64,000 nt of DNA, taken from positions 62,001 through 126,000 of the forward strand of contig JAOTOL010000982.1 in the NCBI GenBank assembly GCA_034440575.1, written 5' to 3'. The translations under genes were made by a program, and so were the position numbers. The stretch is from Imbricaverruca yamaguchii (Eukaryota > Arthropoda > Thecostraca > Neoverrucidae). Positions within the stretch are counted from its first letter, which is position 1; each line of letters starts with the position of its first letter. Below, in pieces: positions 24,241-37,185 of this stretch. A model generated the notes under the pieces. That model was not told where the DNA came from and did not search any database. It saw only the letters and a list, made by a program, of their open reading frames with translations.

Positions 24241-24795
24241 TGCTGCCGGAGGGAGTGCTGCTGCTCAGACACAGACTTGAATATGAAATTGACCTGTACT
24301 CGAAAATGCAGAGTTGTATATGAAGACGTGGCAGCTAGAGTCCGGATGGAAGTCCAGAAAACGCAGATAATGTGAATGGAGCGATATGTCGTTCTCAGAA
24401 CGGAACTAACCTGCAAGAACCAGCAGCTTAAGCTACAAGCTGTGGACATATGCCGTGAAGCGCTACATCACTTTGAACAGCTATTCACGGTCTCGGGCTT
24501 CAAGTGGGAGATTTATGTCATGCAGACAGCTCAGTTTAGTGCAGATCTGTGGGTCCATGAGTGAAATCAATACAATCTGCGAGAGCTTCGACACCGATAC
24601 CAACAACTAAAAAAATGTGCATGGTCACTCAAACGAAGCACAGCTGGATAGGCACATCGATCGCGCCACGAACTTAACTCCCCGCGGACACACCGCAGCA
24701 CGGTGGATCTCACCGCCCGGAGAGCAGTGACACGTGTCTCCCCACGGAGACCGGCCCAGCTGCGGGCCACGCCCGGCACCAGCCCCACCACGTAC

Positions 24796-24886
24796 CGAGC
24801 AGGTGCGAGAGCACGATCACCGCGCCGTTGGGCAGCCGCAGCAGCTCCGTCTCTCGGCAGAGGTTGGGCAGACTGGTGGTGCGCAT
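24796..24886 (-). CDS. EPLIN-like gene alternative first exon A5
   Basis: The ATG at 24886 gives MRTTSLPNLCRETELLRLPN and then GAVIVLSHLL, ending CTC-G|GTACGTGG in phase 1, which fits the D1 acceptor. An upstream in-frame ATG (25105) exists, but the intervening frame crosses GCC/CAG runs and looks non-coding. The 24.7-25.1 kb block is GC-rich. Its 30 residues are balanced in composition and mildly hydrophobic. No domain; an isoform-specific N-terminus is the likely role. Confidence 0.55.
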
Positions 24887-26722
24887 ACCGCCAGCGCTGG
24901 CCACCACGCGCGGACACCGGACACAGACACAGTGCAGCAGCGGCTGCAGCAGCGGCAGCAGCGGCGGCGGCGGCGGCACACTTCCGACGCCAGCTCGGCG
25001 CCGACACTGCGCCACCCGCCGCGCGCCGGCTGCCACCGCCGCCGCCGCCGCCCACGGGAAGTGGAGCAGGACTTCGCCGCCGCCGACTGCCACATGGTGG
25101 CCCACACAGCCGGCTAATTGATGAAGTACAGCATTATACTGTACAACACAATAGTATAATTAGCGTCACGAGTAGCTCGGCAATCCACCCGAGTATCCTG
25201 CCTAGGCATAGGTATGGTGGGAAACAGTAAACCTATGCAGGATGTCCAGGTGCCAGGACGCTTAGGCCGACTGCAAAGATATTTGTGACGCCAATAATAC
25301 CTAGGTGTGGTGGGAAGCAGTCTACCTAAGCAGGATATTCAGGTGCCAGGGCGTCCAGTCTGACTGCCAAGCTATTTGCTGTGTGAATAGTACTAGTTTT
25401 CCCCGGGGAAAACACGGTCGCCCAACATGCCGTCTGTGCTGTGGCGCTATTAACGGTCATCCCACCTCGCAGCACGGAGGCGAAAGTCAGTCGTCGACGC
25501 CAAAAGTGCGCCAAGAAAGCCGCGCTCCACGCCAAGTTCATCCGCCTATGTCTCGCCCACCGATTGAAGCGTCTCTGCAGATGGCAGCCTCGTTGATGAA
25601 CGGCGATGTGCCCTCGCAATAAATCCCTCCTAGACTGTCCGCAGAGGGAGGTCATCAGGACAAGCGCCGTTTATCAGAGTTTCTCTTTCTACTGACAGCT
25701 TCCAACATGGTGCCACTTTCTCACTACAAGCAGTTGGATAGCTCTGTATGGAGCCACAGCGCTGGCACTGAAATGTTCACTCAAACGTAACATTTGTATA
25801 CGAACCAAGTAGGAACTGCGGATATGACTGTTCAACAACGCAGACAGCGTTCGACTACTTTTATTTTTGCATCCATTCTTTACGCCCCAAGGCAATTCAT
25901 GAATAACGTAAACTAGAATTCACCTTAATGACACGCCGTCCAAGATTTTCGCGCTATCAAAAGTTAGGAAGTTTCTGATTCCTGCAGAAGTACGTCCGAG
26001 TGGTTTCCACCAAATTGTAACTAGTTACACATTTATATCGTGCTTAAATTGCATGTCCTAGTATTTTGCACATATGATTCGACAAGGCATCCACTTGTAT
26101 TTAGACCATGAAATAAACCGTTCAGTCGACAGCTGATATTACGCTTTTCAATTTTTATTTTATTCTACATAACTTTAAAATAATGTAGTACTGACAACCT
26201 CATCAATCTTTATACGTGCAATACCTTCATGCATACAATTCGTATTATGATGCCGCGAATCTGCATTCACATATCCGTACCTCTCGGTATTTATCGTAAT
26301 GAGTAATGCCAGACAATTCTAAAGATAATGCATGACGATGTCTAAAGATAATGCAAGATAATGCCTTGATAGTTGGAAGGTGTCCCAGACTTCCATGCAC
26401 CGCACTCGGGTTGCCCTGAATCACCATCCTTTATCTTGACTGGAAACACGGCCAGAGGGCATCTAGGACATCAAACGTCAGCGACAGGAGTTACCTTCTC
26501 TGGGACTGGTGATCCAGATGTGTCAAAAAGGGGTCAGGTACCGGCACATTAAAGTCGTAAATGGACACACTAACCTGATCAGGCAAACTATATTAATGGT
26601 AGGTGGGCCGCCAATCACGGGCAACTCCAAGCACCACCATCCAGAGTATCCATCCCATGAGACCGTCGCGCTCCACTGCCCGCGAGTTGCAGATGCTCAT
26701 CGCTGGCGCCACCTATACTCAC

Positions 26723-27386
26723 CGGTGTTTCGATTGGGCTGCCACCTATCGGCCACCTTGTTTGCGGGAAACTGCTGCGCCTCCTCGTACAGGTCGCGGC
26801 TGAACGAGCCCGTGGACAAGGCGCTGCACGAGCGGCGCAAACACCGCTGACCGACTCTCGATGGCCGCCGGGTCGGCCCTGGGTCACATGTGCAGGGAGG
26901 GTGGTTGTCGGAGAGGACCGATGCGGGCGGCGGCGTAGACGGTTCCACAGCCGAGCATGGCGACGGCGGCCCGGATGCCGACGTGTGACGATCCAGAGCG
27001 GCACTGCGAGTGAAGTCGGCAGACGGCGCCGCTTTGTCCAGCCTCTCCGGGACCGTGCGTCGCTCAGGGCGGATGGGTGATGACGGCGAACCATCAAAAC
27101 GGTCATCAAAGGCAGCTTCAGCACCGACGATAGCCTGACAGTCGGTAGCCGGGGACGTCGCTCTCTCCACCTCGTCCACCTCACGTTCGCCGCCGGCCAA
27201 CACGTCCGCCACACGGTCGACAGGCTCCTCACGGCCGGCACCACCTTCCTCACCCATCCGCGACACCGGAGTCGAACGGACGTCGACCTCACTCTGCGGC
27301 TCCTCAGCGCCCCACTCGAAGTTGTACCGCGCCCGGAGCCGTGACCCGAGCAGGTCGAACAGCGGGCGGCGCGGGTCGCGTCGCAT
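26723..27386 (-). CDS. EPLIN-like gene alternative first exon A4 (long)
   Basis: A long open frame ends NRNT then G|GTGAGTA in phase 1, fitting the D1 acceptor. I start it at the ATG at 27386 (MRRDPRRPLFDLLGSRLRA), 221 codons; an earlier in-frame ATG at 27590 precedes an Arg/Ala low-complexity run. The content is mixed and acidic (GEREVDEVERA), with SFSRDLYEEAQQFPANK near the end. There is no recognised domain. Acceptors inside it (gtgcag|C near 26826) are in phase 2, so an internal-exon use would need a different partner. The GC-rich context fits a promoter-linked first exon. Confidence 0.5.
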
Positions 27387-27683
27387 AGCTGCGGCTGCGG
27401 CTGCGGCGGCGGCGGGTGCGACTGTCGCGCGGCCGCCCACACCTGTCCGCCACGGTCGGCGACGGCGGCGGCGGTCGATAATACCAGCCTGCATCTGTGT
27501 GGGCGACTGCTGCGGCCGTTGTGAAAAGGCGCGACACCTCCGCACCTGGCCCAGCTGTGGTCGCAACGTCACGAGAAACGCCCGAGTCACTACAGACGGA
27601 CACAGACGGTTGACCTGATCTGATCAGACCGGCCCCCCGGCGATAGGTGGCCAGTCTGATCTCCGGCACATAGAATTGCTCCG

Positions 27684-27812
27684 CTTGGTTGGTTGTTAGT
27701 TTTACGACACATCGACCGTTGAGTCATGTAGCGTCGCCAATCTCTCACGCCGATTGGTCGCGGGCGAAGAGTATCAACAGGTGACACTCGAACCCACAAC
27801 CTTTCGATTGTG
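27684..27812 (-). mobile_element. tRNA-derived SINE copy 3, 5'-truncated, with target-site duplication
   Basis: This is the same family as 9695-9854 and 5270-5430. On the minus strand it begins inside the head (cacaatcgaaaggttgtggg, then ttcgagtgtcacctg with the B box) and ends with a (CCAA)n-like tail. The A box is missing. Flanks gaattgctccg (27673-27683) and gaattgctgcg (27813-27823) match at 10 of 11 bases and look like a target-site duplication. Confidence 0.85.
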
Positions 27813-28964
27813 GAATTGCTGCGCCTGACCTCAGGTCAACTGTGCCACAACGTTTCGACCCCAGTCAGTGCGTTAGACCTCCCCGATCTGCATTGCTTTG
27901 CATTCCGCTTGGCAGCCAGACGCAATCAGTCTTGGAAATGGGAATTTGAACAGCTAAAAGATAAATTTTCCAGTCTATCCAACAAGCTACTTCATTGAAT
28001 TCGAAGCTCATGCTAGACTCGGAAACGCACTTTATGGAACAATTTCCCCATGTTCCAGAACATAGCATGATGCCGACATGAAGCCGATGTTCTAATTGTG
28101 GTGAGTTGTAAGTATGTATAGTTAGCTAAGATAGACTAGCACTACCCTTCATAATGGAAAATAATAAACTTTAAGAACTATGTGCGGGAAAACGCCTAGG
28201 AAAGAGAGAAAGCTACAAAATGTTGGCGTCGAATGACAGCAATCGATGGGATCTGATAGCGGCGTGAACTTGGCGTCATATTACACGAACAGCAACTACG
28301 AGTCACGATGCACGTTATCGATTCCTTCAGCACCTCCAGCACTGAACTCGACATTGATAACCGCACAATGGCACCAGCAAGTGCCAACCCGGGTGAAGCC
28401 AATGAGCATCCAGACGAAATCGCATCCACTGTGCGAGTGCTGGAGCGGGACGAGCGAGACCATCTGGAGGAAGTAGCGCGTGCCCGACCCATCCTTCGGT
28501 TGAAAGCGACCCGAATCCAGAGATGAGCACGATGGCACTTCGGCATCCGGGAGTGACCTCCCCTCACCACGGTCCGCGCGACACCGAGCAGGTTGCCATG
28601 GTGACAGCCGCAGCGACTCCACGGCAACATCCGCCGTACTGATGAGGCTAAACTGGACGCGGTGGTGAACCCGGTGGCTGCAGTGAATTAAAAACGGGTT
28701 GCCACAATGGCATGGCCGAGATGGCATCGCTCATTTCACAGAGCATCTCCAGGTAATGTAATGGTCAGAAGTTCCAGGTAAGACGGTGGCCAAAAGCTCC
28801 AAAGTGGTCCGTCAAACCATAAAAGTCAATGATCTGGTCGTCAACTTCAGCAATACACTGATCAATTTGTCAGCCATATTCAGTGATGGACAAGCTGCTA
28901 CAAGAGTCAGCGAAAACAGCGGGGTTGTGAACAGTGCCCGCCGAGTCGCCCACCCAGAGTTAGT

Positions 28965-29180
28965 GTAAACACTACCCGAGATATTACCCATAGTGTAAAT
29001 GCGAACACTACCCGCCGGGTTACCCACGAAGTGTGAATGTGAACACTCCCAGCCGGATTACCCACGCAGTGGGGATGTGAACACTACCCGCCAGATTACC
29101 CTCGCAGTGGGGGTGTGAATACTACCCGCCAGATTACCCTCGCAGTGGGGGTGTGAACACTACCCGCCCGGTTACCAACC
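28965..29180 (+). repeat. 38-bp minisatellite
   Basis: Five or six units have the core gtgaacactacccgccagat then taccctcgcagtggggg. The last units are spaced exactly 38 bp (29115 to 29153). It lies in the A3-A4 interval and is non-coding. Confidence 0.85.
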
Positions 29181-30170
29181 CAGTCATAATCCGACATCAG
29201 GGTGACACCGGGGGCAATTTAGCTGTCGAGGTCAAGTGGACGATGATCGACGTGGTGGCATCACAACACTCACTGGTGACCCAATCGTCAGGGTCATGTC
29301 ACCGATGGCCGCAGTGTCGGGGTCACAATGTCGACCTGCCGGGCCACAGGGCAGGCGGCAGGCCGGTCATTGCGGCCTGCACAGAGCCCATTATCCACGT
29401 GGAGCGCAGTCGAGCTTAATGGGATCCGACTGGCACCCTGACTTGGCGCGGCGCACCACAAAACGCCACGACGGCGTCAGGAGGCGCTGCAGCGACTGTC
29501 CGACTCCTCCGGCTCCAACAGACGAGCGGGTGTATCACGTCGGACCACCACCGGCACCGACGACCAGCTGACGACATGGAACGTCGGCGAACCTCGCCCA
29601 GACCAGCTCGGGCCCGCCAGCCTTCCCCAGACGCCGCCAGACCGGCTCGAGCCGTGCAAACCCTCACCAGAATCAGCCGAACAAGCTAGAGCCACGCCCA
29701 CTTTCCCCAGACGTCCCCGAACCAGCTCGGACCCGGGCACCTTTCTCGGACGTAGATCCGTCTCCGCGACCATCGTTCGTTCCTAAACATTCTGGCCATT
29801 CTCACCAGTAAGAATCGATGCAAATCTGGCCAGTCATAAACAAATTAGCATAGCTGGTTGGCCAGCGGAGCGGCGTGGATTGGGCGGCAGGGGTTGGACG
29901 GCGGGGTGCTGAGGCAACGACCCGACACGACAAGGGCGGCCGCCACCGCGGAGCCCGCCGCAGCGGGAGACGGAGACATACCAACAGTGCGCGACCAGGG
30001 CACCACCCTCGCCGCGGCGGGTAAGAATACGGCCAACAAACCGTACACCGAACCACACGGCCGACATAACGTTCACAAGGGGCAGGACCTCTGCGATTTT
30101 CTGCCCAGGGTGACCTGGGTGAAGTGCGGACATCCGGGAGCGATGGGGAGCGGGCGACCATGGAACTTAC

Positions 30171-30309
30171 GTGCCTCCGCCTGGGCAGGACAGTGAGCAG
30201 AGGGCAGCTCCGGCTCTGGATCATCCCGGCGCGGACTGCGCACCGTGTGGAAGCCGTGCAGCTCGCGGTACCACGACCGGTCCATGCCCGAGAACGCCGT
30301 GGTCGACAT
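30171..30309 (-). CDS. EPLIN-like gene alternative first exon A3
   Basis: The ATG at 30309 starts MSTTAFSGMDRSWYRELHGF and the exon ends with GAG-GCA-C|GTAAGTTC, phase 1, fitting the D1 acceptor. An in-frame TGA lies only eight codons upstream of the ATG with no good acceptor between, which supports a true 5'-terminal coding exon. The 46 codons are not low-complexity (Trp, Tyr, His and Phe are all present). The upstream 30.3-31.2 kb is GC- and CpG-rich, consistent with a promoter. No known domain. Confidence 0.6.
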
Positions 30310-31261
30310 GGCGCCAAGTGCACCCCTCGGTCACCACACTGCGCCGATCACCGGGTCGGCCCGAGCGGCTGCCGAAGTGCCGACGTCACGTGCCGCTCCG
30401 CTCACACGGTCCACTCTCCCGACAATCGGTGGCCTCGGCCGTCCAGTGGCAGGGTCGTACGCGTCACGCCCGGCCGCCGGTGCCGCGGGAGTGCCCAGTG
30501 GGCCGGCTGCTCCGGTCGGGCGGGCGCAGCGTCTGGCGCCGCGAGACCGCGACTGCCGCACGGCGCAGCCGCAGCCTCCAGCGGGCGGTCAGGTGAGCGG
30601 CGCCCCCTCGTGGGCCGGCCGGCAGAAAAATATCCGCCGGCCGCCGAGGTGCCGGGCAGCCCGGCTCCGCCTCCGGCTGGTTGAGGTGGTGCCGAGTCGC
30701 AACAGCACTGCGCCGCCGCCTGGTCACGGCACCGTGCTGCCGTGCGGCCGCTGCCCGCTCTGCTGGCCACTGCCCCGCCCTGCTGCCCGCTGCCCCCTGT
30801 CCATCCTGCTGGCCACTGCCCCGCCCTGCTGGCCGCTGCCCGCCCTCCTGGCCACCGCCTCCACTGCTGGCCGCGACCTGCCGTACCAAATAGGCTCAAC
30901 TGTCCGACACGCCCACAACTGTCCGACACTGCCCAATATCAGCAGTGTTCGCCCTGGCCGCGGGGTGGGGGACGCGTCCCGCAGACAGGGGACCGTCGCA
31001 CGTGACCGTGCCGAGTGCGGCTGTCATGCGCTCGCGGCGACCCGGCGGCCACGATCGCCTTGTTTGTGTTCTCTGCTGTGGTCGGTCCGCGCCCCAGGGC
31101 GGATGTGTGGTGGGCTGCGGAGATGAGAACAGACGACCTGCGGCTGGGCAACAGGTGCAGCCGCAGTCGCACGCGGGCGAATCCGGACATGCCTCGGCAC
31201 ACCCATCACAGCTGCACACGGGCGAATCCGGACATACCTTGGCACTTAGACGTGGTCTGCT

Positions 31262-31505
31262 CACTACAGCTGGCTACCAGGAAGGCCACTACAGCATGCT
31301 ACCACATTACGCTGCCACAGCAGGCAACAGCATTCTACCACAGCATACTGCCACAGCAGGCAACAGCATTTTACTACAGAATACTGCCACAGCAGGCAAC
31401 ATCATTCTACCACAGCATACTCCCATAGCAGGTCACCACATTACCACAGCAGGCTACAACAATCTTTCACAGCAGGCTATCGCAGCAGGCTGCCGGAGCA
31501 GGCCA
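31262..31505 (+). repeat. ctaccacagca-type degenerate tandem repeat
   Basis: Imperfect units containing gccacagcaggcaacagcat and ttctaccacagcatac are seen, and a second simple series of ggctgacacc-like 10-mers follows at about 31755-31915. Open frames are low in complexity; no exon was found. Confidence 0.7.
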
Positions 31506-33945
31506 CCACAGCAGACCGTGCCAAGCACCGGCAGCGATCTGCTTCGACACGATCCGACCGCGACCGAAAACCACCTGAAACTAGCCGAATGACAAGCCCA
31601 ATCTTTAGCTGGTAATGACCGGGTGTACCCACTTAGCGGCCGACGGCGGTGTCGGGCGGCGCGCTCGTGACAGTCCGTGTTGACGGGGACGACAGGTGCG
31701 ACAGGCACGGCGACGGCACAACGGCGCGCCGTCCACCCCCCTACCAGCCGATACACCAGACTGGCGTCAGGCTGACACCAGACTGACACTAGGCCAACAT
31801 TAGGCTGACACCCGACTGACATCTGGCTGACGCCAGGCCAACACTAGACTGGCATCTGGCTGACATCGGGCTGACACCTGACTGACACCAGGCTGGTACT
31901 GGGCTGACACTCGACCGACGGCGCTGTCGTGTTCCGCAGCCCAGCAAGGGGCAGATGGCGGTGGGCCGCCGGTGTGAAAGCGCCGTGACCAGAGCCAAAC
32001 ACAATCGCAGCGGGCCGCCAGCTTTTTGTCAAGTTGCCGCTGGTTCAGAGGCGTTTTTGCCGGGCCAGCAAGAGATAGGGCCTCAATAAATTATGGCAGA
32101 TAATTAGCGATGCGCTTACCCTACTGTGGGTTGTAATGTTACACCTCATTACCCGAGGAACTTGGAATGCAAAATTGAAATGCCTGTGAAACTACCTGTT
32201 TGCAAACGTTACAACATTGCATTATTCCAACGATGACCTATGACATTTCAGGATGCAAATTGACTCGCCTTGTATCTCAGGCATCTCGCATGGCTGGATA
32301 GTGCACCATGATGAAATAATTTTCATAAATAGCTAACCCTGTCGTGGCTACGTCGGATGTATGCATGAGCGAAGTAACAGGGGAGGGAGCGGGACAGAGG
32401 CCATGCCTCCCCACCATTCTCGGAGCTGAGCCATTAACGTTACGGTGATAACTGGAAGGAATTGACATGCAAATTGACTGTCAATCCCTTCTCTTTCTAT
32501 ATTTCAGGCAGCTAAGATGCCTATGAATGTACGTATCTGTATCTCAAACTTTGCAAGGTTATCAGAAAGCATATAGGGATACCTACTAATTTCACCAAAA
32601 ATATTAGGTGGAGACAGTTCCACGGAAACTGCCTCAAAGTTGGAGACGGAGGGGCAGGAGTCATTTTGAAGTCACGTCTTCCTTGCAAAGCCCATAGAGT
32701 CAATGCTGAACTCATCCAACGTTCGAGGGTGGCGCTGCCACAGTGTTAAAATAATTTATCGTTAGGTGTGAGATAACAAAACAGGTACAGTGGGATGTCA
32801 AAATCGCCATGGAAATATTGCTGTTTTTCTTCAATATTTAGGCCCTTAAAACACAGTTTTAGGACAATTGCGTAGTACCGTATAACTATCCATTTTGCGT
32901 GTTTCGAGAGGTACCTAATTTGGAGATACAGTCATCAATGATAACGTTGCAAATACCTATGCTATAAACTGGTATAGTATAGCATAACACACCATAAGCA
33001 ATCTTGTTATCTGGAATTGCACTACGAGATGTTCGTTATCACGATCCAGGATCAGTTATGATGAGCAAACGCATGATAAATATAAACGGGATATTGTGGG
33101 AAACGAGGTATGAAGACTTTAGACACGCACCAAGAAACACGATGTCGATATTCCTTCGGGAAGGATATAGACTCGGCGTTCGGTAAGTGGTATATTCCAC
33201 CTATTGCTCTAATTTGTCACATGAATTGTCACAGCGCTGCCCCACCCCTCTCTGCGTCCCCCGTAATAATTATCGCGCCTTTGATCGAGTGAAAATTGGT
33301 CCTGAAAAAGTGAAAACCGCGAAGATGGTGCTCGCTCAATGTTAATTTTGGGGCTCATGAGAACGATTTATGGCGTACTACCGAGTGCGATATGCATGGG
33401 GTGGGGGCACCTACATAGACGCCACGTGAATGGCAGACGGCGCCACCACCTGCGCGGCAGAAGCTGCAGTTATGGGCGGCTGGTGAAATTGGTACAGTTT
33501 GTCTGTCCTGTGGTGCACATTGCTGCGCAACCTAGTGCGATGAGCCGAGTGAGGACCAAGGCGACTCGAGGCTGGCCTCCCAAGCTTGCACATGGGAAAC
33601 GAGGCTTCCTCCATACGCTCGCTATCTACACAGTCACACAGACCACTCAGCGGCAGACAGCCCAGCCACCTAGCGACAACAGGCAGAAGCTGGCCGGTCG
33701 GGTAGTTATGGGCAGCTGGTTCGTATGTCGGGCTAAGGGATGCAGCGCGGCGACCAAGAGGGCGGGCGGCAGGCACCACACGTATCGCCCGCCGCTGCCA
33801 ACTAAGTAAGAAAGAAGAGAAGAAAGGAAAGTAGTTGGCTACGTCACAAAATCCCTGTGCCGTGACGGGTCCAGGAACCTGAATGCTGTAAATGTAAATA
33901 TTCGTAAGCCGTAATGTTTATTCAGACTTGAAAAGAAGGCCAGGT

Positions 33946-34018
<73 letters not shown>

Positions 34019-34020
34019 TT

Positions 34021-34069
<49 letters not shown>

Positions 34070-34115
34070 CTTTTTCAGTTTAAACTTATTATATATTATA
34101 TATATATATAATTGC
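33946..34115 (+). repeat. (TA)n microsatellite, compound
   Basis: Two long TA tracts are separated by a T-run near 34014-34021, followed by shorter tatata stretches. It can form extended cruciform structures. Confidence 0.95.
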
Positions 34116-34321
34116 TGTTATATATTTCCGAGTGTAGAGTCGCATCACTATTGCTGGTGTGCTGCGTTAAACTTTTGAAAGCTGATTGATGTACACCTCG
34201 TTACATAGCTTGTGTAATTATATACGACCTTACGGACGTTGCATGGAAAGAATCTACTTTATGGTGGCCGAATAAATAAATCAGGTTACCGAATAAATCA
34301 TGTTTGGGACAGTTCTTATCA

Positions 34322-34383
34322 GGTGGTGGTGGTGGGTTGGGGTTTAGGGGCGCGTCAACATCTAGGGTCATTTTGCGCCCATA
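34322..34383 (-). mobile_element. 62-bp I-clade LINE 3'-end insertion with target-site duplication
   Basis: The insert matches, reversed, the extreme 3' end of the I-clade LINE at 2547-2610 (ctagatg...gacgcgcccctaaa then ccaccaccacc). It is flanked on both sides by the perfect 13-bp direct repeat acagttcttatca (34309-34321 and 34384-34396). This is a very strongly 5'-truncated retrotransposition event. Confidence 0.85.
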
Positions 34384-34859
34384 ACAGTTCTTATCAGGGT
34401 TGTAGCTTTAGTTCAATGGCCATGTCCCTCGGGACTTTAACAGAGTACCTGGAACTCTGCATTGGCCCCCTGGATGTTTCAGCAAACGGAACTTTTTATT
34501 TGGACATTGGAATTTTTATCACAAAGTAAAAGTAAATTTAGAAATGCAAATGTTTGGTTTTGGTTAATTTCGACATGGTGCCAACTACCAAACATTTCAT
34601 ATTAATGTCGTTTTTCAATTTTCATACGCCAAATAGTTAATAAAACACTAACATTTGATGATACATCATACACCGTGCAGCCCCATCTGACATTCTCTGC
34701 AGTCTGGAAACAACGCAGTATGACGGATGGTTCCATGACGCGCATCAGCAGCAGCATATTTATATACCAATGGACACCAGATTGTCATACTTCGCAGACT
34801 AGTAAATGAACAAGCGAGAACTTTGATATCAGCTTATCAAGTTTGACCAGTTTTCATGC

Positions 34860-35310
34860 GCATCTCTGCTTTGTGTAGGCTATCTGCGCACACGCGGTTT
34901 TGTAGATATTATGCACAACACATCTCTTTTGTAATCTTCTGCGCTTAGATCTTATGAACGTAGATATAATTAATATATATTTTGGGCACATACATGCGTT
35001 TCTGTAGATCTGAAGCACATACTAGTGCTTCTTGTACATCTCATGCACATCCCTTGCTTGTGTATATTTTCCGCACACCCTGCTGATTTTGTAGACCTGC
35101 TGCACGTCGACCTTATGAACCCAGTCATTATACATACCCCAGTGATTTTGTTTTGTTGATTTTCTGCGTACCCTCCCGGTTTTTTTTATAGATTTTCTGC
35201 ATACCCAGTGTTTGTTATATATCCTGCACATAAATCTATTAACGTAAACCTCATGCACATAGCTCTGATGTACGCATACCTTATGAACGTAGATGTTATG
35301 GACGACGAAC
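34860..35310 (+). repeat. Degenerate tandem repeat in the A2-A3 interval
   Basis: Diverged units of about 35-45 bp share a tgtagat...atgcacat pattern. A 107-codon minus-strand frame across it is repeat-derived and not supported as a gene. Confidence 0.5.
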
Positions 35311-35674
35311 GCTATCTTACTCAGGGACCTCCACCCCCTCGCCAACCGCTATAGACAATACCATTGTCATCCTTCTCTCCACATTCTCTTATCTCACTCT
35401 CCTTTCCTCACTTACCCCCCATAGTAACGGTACGCTCAGAAACGGCCTATAAGTGAATTACGGTGACCAATTCAGGCTCACTCCAGCCTCCCTTAAAAGG
35501 GAACCCAAGGATCATGTATTAACCATAAAAGCACAGCCTTAGGTTCGTGAATATTAAATGCGTTAGCTATTGACTTAGAAATGCCGCAGACGTGGGAGCA
35601 CTACCACAGGCAACATTCGGTGCAAGTTGGGACAGTCATGACTGCACCACCCACACTCAGACTACCCTACCTAC

Positions 35675-35747
35675 CATCCAGATCCCAGCGGCTCGCACCG
35701 GACCCATGCCCCTCCCCATCCAGCGCCTGCCAGCCGGCAGCGGCCAT
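35675..35747 (-). CDS. EPLIN-like gene alternative first exon A2
   Basis: This short coding start has its ATG at 35747 and the peptide MAAAGWQALDGEGHGSG followed by ASRWDLD. It ends GAT-G|GTAGGTAG in phase 1, which fits the D1 acceptor. The flanking 35.70-36.00 kb is GC-rich and CpG-dense. At 24 codons the support rests on ATG, donor, phase and GC context only. A second GT four bases on would change frame, so the exact donor is uncertain. Confidence 0.45.
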
Positions 35748-37185
35748 TTCCGGGGCGGCAGCTGCCGGCCAGCTGCACGGCCGGCCCGCCGGCGGCCGGC
35801 CGGCTGTCTGCAGTTCGTCACAGACACTCGGACAGGTTTTTTGCAGCCGGGTGCTAATGCGACGCACACGCGCCAAGTCACCGCGAAACGCATCGACAGG
35901 AGTGACAGACGGACGGGCGGACACGCAGCCGCCGCCGGCGCGCGGGCGATGGCGGCGATAGCGGCGCACCGTCTCCGGTCGCGTGATGAATTATGCATGG
36001 TCGACATGACCGGGTCTTAGCGACCATTCGATAGTGGCCCGATGGAGCTGCCGCCATTGTCGGGACGCGCCTTCGAAGCCTCGTTTGCATGCGTGAAAAC
36101 TGAAAGGAGAGCGGGATAAATTGGATGGCGTCAGATAGGCGGCAGGCGGCCCGAGTGCGTCACGCGTTGTGGGGTTGTCGCGCTCGGCACGCGGCGCAGC
36201 GCGTGCACCACGACCGTCGACCGTAACGGTGCCGACGTTGTGGGGTTGCCGCACTCTGCACGCGGCGCAGCTCAATGTCATCGACCGTAACGCACACTGG
36301 TCTAATTCGGTCCAGTAGCGGCCACATCAGAGCTTTCCAGTCCGTGATGAAGTGCGATTTTCGTGCGATAGAGCCAAAACTTGCTATCGCATCCAAAAGA
36401 TAGTTGTTTGTTCCGATCACTGGCCCAGATCAGATTAGGACACCTGAATTAATCATTTTTTGCCAACTGTAAGAGTTAATGACGACATAAGTACCTTTTG
36501 ACTGATGACTTCCTTGCGGTTCTACTAATGCTTTCATTGAATCTCTTCCAGGATCAATGACCTACGTTGATCTCAAATGACCTCTGGTGACCATTTTCCA
36601 TCTTTGTCTTCCAAGTGCGAATTTGAGCGCTGAATTCCAATTCAACATGCATTGTTTTCCTGGAGGTGTCACACCTATACATATACACCCCATTTTCAAC
36701 TTCAATGGTTCACGGATTGACAGTATCTGACTCAATCAGCATATCAAAATGAATCACGAGGTGTCCAGTGTCCTAGCTGTGAGGTAGGAAAATGGAACAG
36801 TAATCAACACCTCCTGCACCCTCTATCCCGGGGGTTTATGCGAACAATGGTTGTCTCACTTGTACGGGTCAAATGTCAGCAAGCATCCCTGCTGTTGTCC
36901 GAACTCGCCCGGTGCCAACTGACCACCGGGTGGTGAGCAGTGTGCGACGGTGGGGTGTGGGGGAGGGGAGAGGACGTTACGAGTCTGGCGACAGTGGAGC
37001 CGGATGCGCCGCGGTGCCCACAACGGGACAGTGGGCGATATCATCGTCGTGTCAGCGCTCGGCGCTCGGTGGACGGACACGCGTGGCCGGCCGCCCGCCG
37101 CCGACAGACCGAACGCAGGTCACTTGCACAGCGTTCGCAGGCCGTCCACGGGTGACGCGTGGGTCATTCACTGGCCACTCGCACG

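Noticed and set aside
36160..36420. 86-codon minus-strand frame starting MIGTNNYLLDAIASF
   Set aside because: There is no splice signal in phase. Its distal half crosses a tandem repeat of a tgtggggttg-type unit, so it is not supported as an exon.
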